Positions 37,774 to 50,300 of a stretch of DNA of 64,000 nucleotides are shown in pieces. Under the pieces are notes generated by a model. It made no database searches. It saw only the letters and a list, made by a program, of their open reading frames with translations, and had not been told where the DNA came from. Source of the DNA: Lethocerus indicus (Eukaryota > Arthropoda > Insecta > Hemiptera > Belostomatidae); the NCBI GenBank assembly GCA_019843655.1, contig JACDQD010000003.1, positions 4,342,925-4,406,924 on the forward strand. The letters run 5' to 3'. How positions within the stretch are numbered: position 1 is the stretch's first letter; every line of letters begins with the position of its first letter. A program made the position numbers and the translations under genes.

Positions 37774-40700
37774 TTATTGGCTGCCTTCCCTATTGTTTCC
37801 ACTACCCCTTCCTCTATATTTTCTCCATCCTTCGCCATCTTCTCCGTTGTTACCACGATAAAAATGATTCCCATTGCTAAAAACATAAAAATTAATTGTG
37901 TTTTCACAGTGTCACATGAATAATCTAACATTAAAACCAAGATAATATTAAATGTATTAATTTGTTAATAAACATTATACAAATACCTCATTCACACTTG
38001 GTTAACTAATTAATCATCGAGCATAAATTAAAAGAAACTAAATTTTGATAAATATCAGGACAATTATATTTCAAGATATCATTAAATGATAGTTAATTTC
38101 ATAGTGGGACAAAATAAAAATAAAACTAAACCAAATTAGATACTTAGAAAAAGATTTACTGCATCCACTAAGTGTTTCTAAGTTAACAGCTAAGTAATAC
38201 TTTGTTTTTAAGGAATTTTTGTCAGATGAAGTCAATACAGGATTGTGGAGAATGAGGTACCTGTAATATCTGTGTCTATTGTGGCTTGAGTTCTGGCTGT
38301 ATGCCCTAGTTAGGTGAGGCAATGAAGGTGCTGCCTGGCCCAATACCTCATGATCCATTTGTGTCCTACCTCCAGGACTACATAACAAATTTTTGTAATT
38401 GTTAAAACCTCACCTATTTTTACGTCTATAGATTACTAATAAGAGTAGTACTACCCACAAAATTAACAACATTGACCTAATGTAAACTTAATGATTAACC
38501 AAGATAAAGAATTATTCAGTAATCATATTTCATATTTCAACTTATTGTATGATAAAATGAGAGAGGTCCAAATATAAACTATTATTCATTCTCTTTCTTC
38601 TTCTAATCAACCCATGTTTGCATGCACACAATGAAAAGCTAAAGCATTTCTTAGGTTTGTAAGAAAGAGAGATGGAGAGACACCCGTTACTATTGACAAC
38701 ATTTCACAAATGTATGAGATTGTTCAGGGAGTTTAAACTTATCAGAGAGAGGTTCTTTAACAATTAGTTTTTAATGAAGGAAAAGAATTCCCAATAACAG
38801 AAGACAATGAAGCTGGATTGAGTATGACCCAGAACCTTCCTTACAACTGCATTTCAGTAAGCATGCACAATATTGAAAAGTAATAAATGAAACATTTCAA
38901 CTGTTATGTAATTACGACTTATATAAGTACGTTTTCTTTATATTTGAGCCTCCCTTTAGATTCAATTAGTTATCACATTTTAATCTGTAATTATTTTACT
39001 TAACAAACCAACTTATTTAATGCAATTAACCTCCTACATACAAGATGGAAAAACTGAAAAATGTAGCTACTTAAAAATGAGATTTTAAGTTTATCTTTAA
39101 TCAAAATGAATAAGAATTGAATTTTGCACCTAGTTCTGTATCGCTGTGTGTTATTTGCCCAATAGCTTTGGCTCTGAAGTGGAGGGAAGTGTTGGTGATT
39201 ACTGATATTGTTACTGCTGTGTTCTCCATTATTGCCTCCCCTTCGGCCACCACCACCATAATACCAACTGACGTTACCACCTTTTTGACTCAACTGATTT
39301 CGAAGGGTTGCCAGCTAATACAGATAAAATAGAAGAAAACAAGGATAACAAAATAAAACTTAAATTTTACTTTGGTTCAGTCATTTATCACTGTGGTTTT
39401 TACCTCTTTACGTTGGTCATCATTTTCTTTCAATAACCTTTTGATTAGATTCTCAGCTTCATCAAGTCTGGTGACATAATCATTTTCTGCCTTCTCTTTT
39501 CTTGCAGCTTCAAGTTGCCTGTAGAAGAGATAAAGATCTTTTTAACTATTCCTGTTTCCAGTATTAGTTATTAAAGTATGGGTATATTAGTGGTAGAAAT
39601 ATGAAAAGATTTTATACAAACAAAATTTGTCACATTCTTTTTTTTGCCTAATGGTAACTAAAAATCAACCTATTATTTTTATATCTTTGCAGTTTGTTTA
39701 AGTGTTTATACTTTAAATGCACATTTTAAACTGGCTGTATTAGAGTGTTATGGGTGTTTGAAGAACCTATAAAAATAATTTTGTAGCAAACTTACTTCTT
39801 CTGGTGTTCAACTAGTTGAGTAAGATTAGCACTTTTATTATTGGCCTCTGCTAAGGAAGACTTCAATTCGGTAACTTCTTTTTCTAACATTTCAACTTGT
39901 AAAGATCTAGTATTTACTTCTTTCGGTGTTAATACAATCTAAAACAAATATATTAATTTATCTTAGACCCACTGGGGCCAGAATATTTGCCTGGAGTGGC
40001 TTTACAACAATTATCCACAACTGTTTTCCACTACACATAATGATGAATCATAGCAAGTATACAAATTTACATTTTTATTTTCGTAATAAAAAAATGTTTC
40101 TTTACTATTTATATATTTGGGGATCTACTGTTAGCAAGTAGGGATGAAATAGGAATTTTATCCCTACTTGCTAACAGTAGATCCCCAAATATATAAATAG
40201 TAAAGAAACATTTTTTTATTACGAAAATAAAAATGTAAATTTGTATACTTGCTATACAGTATTTACAGTTTATACTTTTTAAGAATAGTTTTCAGCATTT
40301 CATCTGCAGAATATTAGTATACACAATTTAAATTTATAATAATTTATGTTTACCTTTGGTTTCCCAGTGTCTTCAGGGGAAGAGTCAGAACTACTCTGAA
40401 GTACAGGAATACCGTTCTTTCCAAATATGAGTTGAAACTGTAAATCTGCAAATACATACAACACATCCTCTCAATTGTCCAGAATTTTTAATATTTGAAT
40501 TATTAATTTAAAAAATGTTGTAGATTCTTCCTTACAAGAAAAGCAAGATATTTGTTTGTATTGTATATACCTCTGTTTCTGTTCCTTAATGTTTCAACTT
40601 CTTGGTGCAAACTTGATAACATGGCTTGGTGTTGGTCTTGTAAAAATCTAATATTTTGTTCCAGCTGAGTAATACGTAATAATGGGTCCGAAGACACACA

Positions 40701-41335
40701 TGGAACAGAGGGTTCTGTTCTCATGACATCAGCCCCTTTCTTACCAATCTAAACAAACAGGTCTGTTAAAACAATCTCAAAGTTGTTAGTCAGTGAGTTT
40801 TATTTAAACAGAGCAATTTAGAGACAATTTTATAATTTATTCAAAATCTGAGATGATTTATATTTTGCTTGTCTGGTCCAATACTATACTGATTTCAGTT
40901 TCTCAAAATATTGTGGTTTACAGCATTACCTTTCAGTAATACTGAGAAACACTTATGCTTGTTGTGGGGTTAAAGATAGAATATCATATCAGCATTATTA
41001 TAGCAGTTGTTCCAATATAATCAAAGTGGACAGTAACAGGGCAGTGACAGTAAAGACAGGATGGTTTATAAACTGTCAATGTACATAAGTACTTCACTGC
41101 ATTATTAGCAGAATGGTACTGATGATGATGGTAAAAATAAAAAATTGGTCTAGCACAGTATTGAGAGGAGACAAATAAATCACGAGATTGGTAATATTTA
41201 ATTGATATTTCTTCACAATTATAGGAATCATCAATTTAATATTGCTACCTTTAAATAAGATTTTACAGACAACTCTACACCTATAAAAAAAATTAAAAAT
41301 AAATCACTCACCTGATTGTTGAATGTAACGGGCAT
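37774..41335 (-). CDS. CCDC92/CCDC74-type coiled-coil protein
   Basis: Eight coding exons (41312-41335, 40571-40748, 40354-40445, 39796-39938, 39404-39518, 39130-39314, 38261-38377, 37774-37876) join in phase to give 318 residues. Residues 25-65 carry LEQNIRFLQDQHQAMLSSLH, then EVETLRNRNRDLQFQLIFGK. This is the N-terminal coiled-coil signature of CCDC92 and CCDC74, where a heptad block precedes a DL-y-K-LI segment. A second coiled coil follows (LEKEVTELKSSLAEANNK and beyond), and the last 120 residues are rich in Gly, Asn, Arg and Tyr. CCDC92 is a centriole/cilium-base protein in vertebrates, so a similar role is an inference. An intron holds the perfect inverted repeat at 40050-40255. The start used is MPVTFNNQ at 41335; another 5' exon is possible. 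Confidence 0.75.
40050..40255. repeat. Perfect 96-nt inverted repeat with 14-nt loop
   Basis: The arms 40050-40145 and 40160-40255 are exact reverse complements, checked base by base, around the loop 40146-40159. Pairing stops at both ends of the arms. It lies in an intron of the coiled-coil gene (between exons 40354-40445 and 39796-39938), so the pre-mRNA would contain a 96-bp hairpin. It encodes nothing and has no obvious transposon ends. Confidence 0.97.
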
Positions 41336-41814
41336 TTTAATCAACACCTTGGATGCCATAATAAATTATTAAAGTACAAGTTTTCAAAAAGGATATTCAA
41401 ATTTAAAGTAGTAATATATGTATATATCAGTGAAAGTAGTAAATTTGTTACAAAAAAATTGTCCCACCCTTCTGGTGACCTTGGATCAATTTTATAATAT
41501 ATTAGACTGTTGTTATGAGTGAAAACAGTCTTTTGCACATATCAGCTAGCAGCAGGTAATAATATTTTTAATTAAAATATTTGTCAGAGTGTACAAACTG
41601 ATCATTATATATATATATATAAAATTCTAATATTTGTGAACAGCACTGGAGAAGAAGTAAAACTGGGTCACTTTTTAAAAATGAAACACCTTTCAATTTT
41701 AATTAAATATACAAACACACACAAAGTTTTGAATCAAACAATTAAAATAGGAGGGAAAAAAGTTATATTCTAAGAGAGAACGGTTATTCACACATTGAGT
41801 CAGACACAATAGGC

Positions 41815-41890
41815 ACCTGAAAGTCTGCAAGGGATATAAACTAGGGGGGGACAAGTATTGATTTGAACAACCTACCAGCACACTTGTGAC
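41815..41890 (-). mobile_element. Possible tRNA-derived SINE remnant
   Basis: The minus strand shows GGTTGTTCAAATCAATAC, a B-box-like core with a short T-arm stem, followed by a body that ends in TTGCAGACTTT. This is similar in order to the copies at 34305 and 52855. No A box is evident. Confidence 0.3.
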
Positions 41891-42893
41891 TTTACATTCT
41901 TAGCAAATCCAGAAATCAACCACATTTCTGATTGACATTTTTCTATTAATATTTAACTTTACAATGTAAAATTATTTTTATATAAATAACAAATAATTTA
42001 AATAATAACTATAACAACATACCAACTAGTAAAAATGATTAACTGAAAAATGTAAACATTAACACTCATCAAATGTAACTTTGAATGTTTTAACAATGTT
42101 CAATGAAAATATATCCTAAAAACTATAAAAATATATTTATTTATATTTTCTAATATGATTGTGTGGACTGATTATAAAACTATTAAATAAATTTAATTAA
42201 GGTCTCCAAATCTAGAATAATTGAATTTTGCTTGTCACACAGTCCTAACTTGTAACATAATCATTTAATGAAAACAATTTATTTTTTAATGAGGAAGGAC
42301 CAAATATTTATGATATTAAAAAACATTATTATCAAAATAAGTATAGCTGTAGGTTTCTGTTACAGAGGTGAAAATGGATCTAGAATTATTTTCATTTCAA
42401 TATAAGATTAATTATCCAGTAAAAATTATTTTTACAATCACTTCATTTGATAACAAATTTGTTTGATTTTTAATTTTTACAGTGATCTTTAATTTAATGG
42501 ATAAATATATACACAGGTACACGAACAAAACAAATATTTTGTTCTTTTTAATTGGGTAAAAAGTGTTCAGAATATAAGTAAAATTAAAAGATTATGTATA
42601 TAAATATATATTTGAGAAAATGGTTTATATAATAATTGTACGAAATAAATAAATTGTTTAATGAAACTTAGCCAAATTATGTCCTGGGTGAAATATTGTT
42701 GTAGGTATTAAATACAAATTAAACAGAGCTTAAAACACTAAATATTGTTATATAAATATGAAAAGAGATTAAATTTATTCATTATTTATTTAAAATTTTA
42801 TATTTAGCATAAATTTGAGCAGTTGAATTTTCATATTTAGATACATTTGTATTAATTACGGACAACTTTTCATCACCACATCATTCATAGTAC

Positions 42894-42988
42894 CTTTGAT
42901 TCTTGCTCATCGTTTTTTGGGAAGTTTTTTGGGCTTTGTGGTATAGGTGGAAGAACAGCTTTACTAATTTTTAAATACATTTGAACCA
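42894..42988 (-). CDS. Candidate alternative 5' coding exon of the coiled-coil gene
   Basis: On the minus strand an AG acceptor precedes 42988 and AAG|GTACTA closes the exon at 42894. From the ATG at 42980 it reads MYLKISKAVLPPIPQSPKNF and so on for 29 codons, ending in phase 0. The coiled-coil gene's exon at 40748 begins in phase 0, so splicing to it would give an alternative N-terminus replacing MPVTFNNQ. The Pro/Lys-rich composition looks coding, but no family match is claimed. Confidence 0.45.
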
Positions 42989-44387
42989 CTGAAAAAGATA
43001 ACACCATTAAAATTATCAATATTATTTTTAAAACACATTTTATCAAATAGAAGAAATTATTATAAAACAGGAAGTATATTTAAGTGTTAAACATGTAAGA
43101 AAAGGTGTGTTAAATTTGTAATAACTTTAACAGCTGAGTAAATGACATTAATAAAGTGAATTTATTTGTTTACAGTTTTATTTTAATATCACTAATTAGA
43201 AAGTTTTTATATCAGAATTTCAGAAAGAGTGATAAACAATACACCGAAAGAAATATTATGGTTGTTTTAGAAAATAACAAAACAGTAAGTGTCAGGCTAT
43301 ATTTTTTTAAGAAAGATAACATTAGTGTTAATTTTCCTGAAAAATGCAGGATTGTAAAATATAATGTGAAATATATTTAAATAACTTAAGTGCATATGTC
43401 ACTTAAGTGCAACATTAATTATGAACCTACAGAAATTATGCTTTTAATTAGTAACATAATAATAACAACATAATAACTCATTAATGCATGAATTGATTTT
43501 TGTTATATATTATAGCATAAACATATTTTAAGTTATCTGCCTTAAGAGAACTTGGATTTCATGTACATCCATGTACATGTGTATAATGATAACCACTTGC
43601 TTGATTTGTAATTATATAACAAACTACATATACACCTGAAGCCATTTTAAAGAAATTTAAGAATTATTCCTTCATTCCTTAGTAAGAAAATGTAAATATC
43701 AGAACATTATGTGATTGGATTAATATACTGGTAAAAATCGTACGGTATTATCTTTAGAATTAAAATTATACATCAAGCAAATGGTTTAGTAATTCATTGT
43801 CTATAACAATTGTTCATCGATGTATCAAAAAATTATGATTTCCAATGAAGCATACTCAGAATGATGCAATAGGTAAATGAAAAAAGAAAAAAGAGCAAAA
43901 TCTTACATAAGAAATTCTACCTTTGGATTTTAGATGATTCATCTCAAATGTAGTAATTTCATAAAGCTCAAACCACAAAAATTCAATTTGTGCTCTACAT
44001 TTGCTACCAAGGTACTTTCTAACAATAATTATCAAATTGTTATTAACTATAAACTTGATTAAAACGCTAATCGTAGATGTGTTAAAGGATTATGCCTGTA
44101 ACTTACACTTTGGATGGTTAATATTTGTTAACAACATTAAAAACAATGATAAAATGCAAACAAAACGTAGGTTATTGTGTTAAAACACGTGTATACGTAA
44201 CCATAGCAACGGGACATATTCTCCCGGAGGTTGCAAGTTGAATTTTAGACTGATGGTTACAATCATTTTTTTCCTTAATACATGACATGTGTGAACAGAA
44301 GCAAATATAAATGATTTCAGCACCAATAGCCCTCTTACTTTGTTGAATATACATAGTGTTAATATTTTAATTTTAATAAGTTTTCCC
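42989..44387. promoter_or_regulatory. Divergent region between the coiled-coil and moonraker-like genes
   Basis: AT-rich sequence with a local GC-richer patch around 44180-44240 that contains the X-box. The frame at 43156-43380 on plus has no coding character. Probable promoters of both genes lie here. Confidence 0.45.
44197..44210. promoter_or_regulatory. RFX X-box (GTAACC-AT-AGCAAC)
   Basis: The site matches the RFX consensus GTNRCC-N(0-3)-RGYAAC at every defined position. RFX factors activate ciliary genes in animals, including sensory-neuron genes in flies. It lies 178 bases upstream of the moonraker-like start codon, a typical distance, and about 1.2 kb from the candidate alternative exon of the divergent coiled-coil gene. 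Confidence 0.7.
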
Positions 44388-47300
44388 ATGGTGGACGCTG
44401 ATATATGCAATGATTATCAAAATGATTTTAAGTTCAAGGTCAGTTAAGTCTGAATAATTTTCCCTTTTAAAAGAAAGGGTTCCTTACATTTCTCTTAATC
44501 GCTTAGAATGTGTTATTAAACTATTTATAATATCAGTCTGTGTATGTCTGTTTTCTGCTGCTTCTGACTCTAACTACATATTTTCAATACTTTTGTTTCA
44601 AATGGAGTGGATATATGTCTTATCAGACTATGTTCACTAGCAGAACAAGATTATAACAGGTTTGTTCTTAACTATAGGTCATAATTAGTGTAACTGTAAT
44701 AATAATAGTAAGTTTAAAATAGATGTAGAAAGATCAATTTTAGTGCCTATCTGATTGCCTGTCTGATTTCCTGTTGCTGAATAAAAATGAAATAGTGTAG
44801 GGCACTTACAGAAATTATAAATATGATCTTGTTTCTGTTACCAAACAAATAAGAGGAGACACAATGATATGAGTGATAATATAATAATGATTGCTCAAAA
44901 AGAATAATATATTTTTTTGTGTAGTTCATTTCAGAAAATGAATTTTCATCTATTGTTAAGCATGTCCAACGAACAAGGAGAAAAAAACTGGAGGAGAAAG
45001 AGTGGAAAAACTATTTGGAAACTAAGAAAGAAAGGGAAAGAGTGAAGCAGGTTAGTCAGTTAGAAATTCGAAAGAAAACAATTAAAGTCTGTATTTTAAA
45101 ACATGAAGAAACCAGAAATCCTGATTCAGACCCGCATTCTCCAATTTCCCATTCATTTTCCTATAAGCCACCAGTCTGGAATGGTTATAGCCAAGACAGA
45201 ATTGTTTCCAACTGTGATGAACAGTCTCTAGTGATAAGAGATTCTCAAGTAGAAAATAAATTGCTTAAACATCAGTACACCCTTCAAACAATGATGATAG
45301 AAAGGGTGAGCTATGAGTTTTAAATAATCACTTATAGTTATATATAATTATAACTAAAGTGGAACTGATTTTTGTATTATTTCTATTGATAGGAGTCTGT
45401 TTCTTCTTCAAATGATTATAATTCTTGTGCCCAAGATGGTAGTTTAAATGTGAACTGTTGCTGTGTTCAATATCTGTTAGAAAACAATGATTCTTCAAGG
45501 ACTGAAGAAGGAAATGACATGATGAATGCTTCAGTCAGGCAAAAAGGCAGAAAGGTTAAACTAACAATATTTCATTTTCATAATAAAAGCTTTTCTCCTC
45601 AGATTTACTTTGTCTTGTTCTTCCAATTATAAGCCAGTTTTTATGGTAACCTCAGTTGACAAATTGAAAAAACATTTTAATATACAATATGTATAGTTAA
45701 TTTGGTCTCACAAATGTGCACAATCTTTGTGTTTTTAACACAATTTTTGTGTTTTAATTTGAAAGCTGACATTATTTAAATTTGGCTATTACTTCTAGAA
45801 ATGTTCTTGAAGCATATTTCAGTGCTTTTACTATGAAAAAACAAGTTACAATAAATACAATGTTTATCTAGCACAGTTTATTTATAGTACTTTTATTCTT
45901 ATTAAATATGTTATTATTTTCAGAAAGATATTTTATCCATTGCCCTATTATTATAAATGAAAGCTAATACAGAGGTTTATAATTTTAGGAGAGGCATTTT
46001 TCAGAAAAAGTGCCATATTTTGACAATGCACTTTCTCTGATACCGTACACTGAAATACAAAGAGTAGGTGAATTGCGTACACGTCTAATATTTACTTTAA
46101 GGCAGCTTTTGAAAGTAGACAGTTTTAATACTGAAGACTCCGACCAGGATTTATCACGATTACGCAAAAGGGGAATGGAGTTTATGGCCAGATTCACAAG
46201 GAATTATTTATATCAAATAAAATGCCAAGTATGATTTTTTATTTCATTTATTACCCATTAAATGTTACAATGTTTTGCTAGCACTTGTCAATGTTATGCA
46301 TGCTTTTAAGGACTAAATCACTGTTAAATAAAACACACATTAAAATGCTGTGTTCACATCTATCGTAAAAGACTTTGCTTTTAAGTATTAAACTCAGCTT
46401 GGTTAATTGGCATGGTAAACAACAACAAAGCTGTTTGGTGGACAAGCTTTCTGTATCGAGTTAAAAAAAATTGGAAGCATTAAACAATATTGACATTTAT
46501 TCATAGAATGTGAATGGCAAAAACACTCTTTAATTGCATTCAAAACACATTTATTATATTTAACCTTACATACTGCAAAAGCCAATATAACAATTACTGG
46601 GGATTGTCATTGTATTTATTTTTATTCCAAGGTGGGTGAAATAAAAAAACATCTATTAATGCCTAGTTCTGCACGAAGTCAGTTATATTGTCAAAAACTT
46701 TTATCATCACATCAAATTGGAATTCAAGCATTGCAGGTATAATTATAAAGCATCATAAAACATTCCTTTGGACATCTCATAATAATATACATATACAATA
46801 TTTGCTATTGTTCTAACAATTAAGATTACATTTTATTGTTTTAGGCATTTGAAAAAAATGTATCTGTCTGTTTAATTGATTGTGTACCCAATCAGATTGT
46901 GGAATTTTTAGCTTGCATGCATGAATTATCAATCATTACTAGACAAGTAATGTTTAATGATACGGATAATGAAGATGGTGTAAGTTTTTATTTTTTATCA
47001 TTGGACTAGGTTGAACATTGAAATGATTTTATATTTGGGTTATACAATTAATGGTAAATGGTATATTGCTGACAATATGTGACACAACTGTCAATGCAAT
47101 GTTAACAAATTTAATTTAGTCATTGATATTTTAGTTAGTACCCAAATTTTATATTAATATTTCTGTGACTTGTTTGCCTGTAAGGAAGTAGAGAACCTTT
47201 GCAATGCTGTCACAAATCATCTTTCAAAAATTGAAAAATATAAACGTGGTCCTGTTACATGCAGAAAAGTACCCCTAAAAAGTAATAAATCTCCAACGAA

Positions 47301-50300
47301 AAAAGAAAAGAATCATGACAATTTGAGGATGTATGGTACTGATTCTAAAGCAGTCTGGAAGAAGAACTCAGCGGCACTTGCTAGAATAAAATTTGGTCCT
47401 CCTAAACAGAATAATAACAAACCCAGTGATAAACCTGCAGTGACAAAAATATCACAGGTAGTTTTTTAATAACTAACAAATATTGGAAAATAGGACAATG
47501 GTGAAACATTTAAGATCAATAAAATTTTGAGTCCTGTTGTTTTATTGATTCACTTATTAAGTTTTAAAATTGCTGTACCGATTACTTTTATTTCTCCTAT
47601 TAACAGACAATAAAATGACTATTATAATATGCGAGATTATTGTGTTGACTGCCAATCTCCCTAATTGCAACTTTTTAAATGTTTTTTTGATACATACTTG
47701 TGCATTATTTTCAAATTCCAAAATTGAATTAAGTATAGATCAGAGCTCTGCCTTACTGGGTTTGGTTCATTTAGCTGAAATGTAATTGTACACAACTTGG
47801 TCATTTTTTTGAAAAATATTTCTGTAAACAGTTAATTTACATGTGTACTCTTATGACATTATTAATAAAATTATTTCTAATTAAAACATATTATCTTTAC
47901 TGAAAATGTTTGTTTGATAGTCACCTGTCAAGTCAAAAGAAGATACCATTAAAGTTTTAAACGACTGTGCAGGACCTAAACAGGTTACAAAATTAAATGA
48001 AAGTAAAAGAAGTAATGCAGCAAAAACTAGAAATATCAAAGAAGATCAGATCAAAACTATGATGGAAATAATACCTATTGAAACTACAGTACTGGTTTTA
48101 TTCATGAAATTAATATTATTGTTTCTTTTCATATTTTTAAAAAATATTATCATGAAGACTGTTATAAATTTTGATCATTTACAGAGTGAAGAGTCTGAGG
48201 ATGTTAAAAAGCCTGAAAGTTTGCTGATAAGGGTAAGTTGAATGTTACAATAATTATCCTAATTGAATATAAAACTTTAACTTGTTAATGATTATTGACA
48301 TCTGATTCACAATGTGTGTATTTGTATTTCATGTTCCATTTCATAATTTATAATATTGAAATTTTAATAAGATCATTACTGAATATAGTTGCACAGTTTA
48401 TTTTCTCAAGTGGTTTCAGTTTTGTTGATTAGTGGAACACATCTTGAACATATTGGATTATCATTGATCACTTCAAAAGTAGATTCTGTTACAGGCTTGA
48501 GGCAGTTCTGAAAAAGAATAACAATCAAAGTAGGACAATTGTTATTGTATTATATTGTATCTCATTTTTAAAATTGATAGGGGAGTTAAATAAAATTATT
48601 AATGAGGCACACTTATGTGAACACAACATAATGGCCCTTCCAAAATGATTAGATATAATTTTTTTCATGTGATTACTGCCTTATTGATAATGAACAGTGA
48701 CTGGGAGGTAAGACTATTAGATCAGCGAATTATCATAAAAACTTCATGAGTTCAAAATAATATGTTTATAATTTACTTAGCAGTAATGAATGTCTTACTT
48801 TGCATTTGAAACAATTTTGATGCCATTTATCACCGAGTGCCATTACTGCTGTATCAGTAACAGGTTGTCCACATTCTTTGCACCTAGGACAGAACTTTTG
48901 CTCATAACAGTGCTGACAGAATGGGTTATTTTCCCTTTCAAAGAATCCTTTGTTGGCCAATTTGGTGCCGCAAGTTGTACACACAAAGTGGTCCCTGTGC
49001 CAGCACTGGTCTAGTGCCACAACTACTACCTGCAAAATTTGTAGTTCAGTAATACTTATCACTATTATTAGTCTTTAGTTAACATAACAAAGTCGAGTGT
49101 TTTAGATTGTTCTGTGTGCTACCTTTCGAACATAAATATTAGTTTCTTTTTTTAATAAAATTCTTTGTTATATGACAGATTTACATTATTTCACTTAGTA
49201 ACTTTTAGCTGATTTTATATTTCTGTTGAAATCATAATGACTGCAAGAATAATTTGCATGAAAATTTTAAACAATGATAATTAAAAGTGAAAAGTAATAA
49301 TATACAAAATAAATGATGCTTCTGGAATTGAGGATAAAATAAATCCTACAGCAGCCTATTGGAAATCCATGAATTGTTTTCTGGATAGTGCATCTTTTAT
49401 AATTTTCCATTGTATTGTTAAAGGTGTAGTTATGGAATTAGATGTCCCTACTTAGCCCAAGTCCCCTAACCAATTTCAAAATCAAAAAGAAATTACTGGT
49501 TTAAGCAGTTTAAAAAATTCTTAATACTCACATCCCTGATTGGCAAATTGCAGCCATGACACCTCTTCAAAAATAGCTGGGCATAGTCATTTTCACAAAA
49601 TGGTTTTCCATCATGGACATTGAATTTTTGCCCACTTATCGGTTTTTTACAGTGGTAACAACAAAAATGGTCTTGATGCCATGTCTTGTTCAAAGCTTGG
49701 ACAATCTGCAAGTATTGTGTATGCTTTTGATGGAATATACTCAAATGCAATAGGTTTAGAACAGAATAAATTGGATTATAGAGGGAAAAATTCAATTGAA
49801 TTTTATCTGGAACAGTGTAAATAATCGATTTAATAGAGGAGTTACAATCTTGATATATGATATCCATCACTATCTGAAAAATTCAGATATTTATCACTGC
49901 TATTAGTAGAATGTATTTTCCATGTTAATATTTGCCTACCCTGACTCATGGGGTCTTAGACCAAGTTAGGGTTTTCATTGTTTAATAGCATTCTCTTAGT
50001 ATTGTAATATAGTTAGAAATTTCTGCTGCTGATGAAGCATCCTGTTAGTTCTGTTGCTCCATTGTTACTGGGTTAAAGACTTAATTTATAGTGACTATTG
50101 CTAACAGAGTGTTGTATTTTTAAAAATTTGTGAACGTTCATCATATAAACTATCATCTAGGGCAGAGAAAGAATCTAACTAGTGAAGGTACTTTCAACGA
50201 CTAATAGATAATTTAAAATTGTTATTCTCTATTAAAACCATTCCATTATAATCTAGAAAGAACTTTCATTTACATGTCCCATTATTTTAAATATTTGATA

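Noticed and set aside
43156..43380. A 74-codon plus-strand frame near the divergent region
   Set aside because: Lys/Asn/Phe-rich composition typical of AT-rich noncoding DNA, no matching phase with the moonraker-like exons, and it precedes the better ATG at 44388.
49706..49870. Extension of the LIM exon upstream, with a second acceptor near 49872
   Set aside because: The extra residues would be inserted inside LIM1 and break the Cys-His spacing. The acceptor next to 49705 restores a normal LIM domain.
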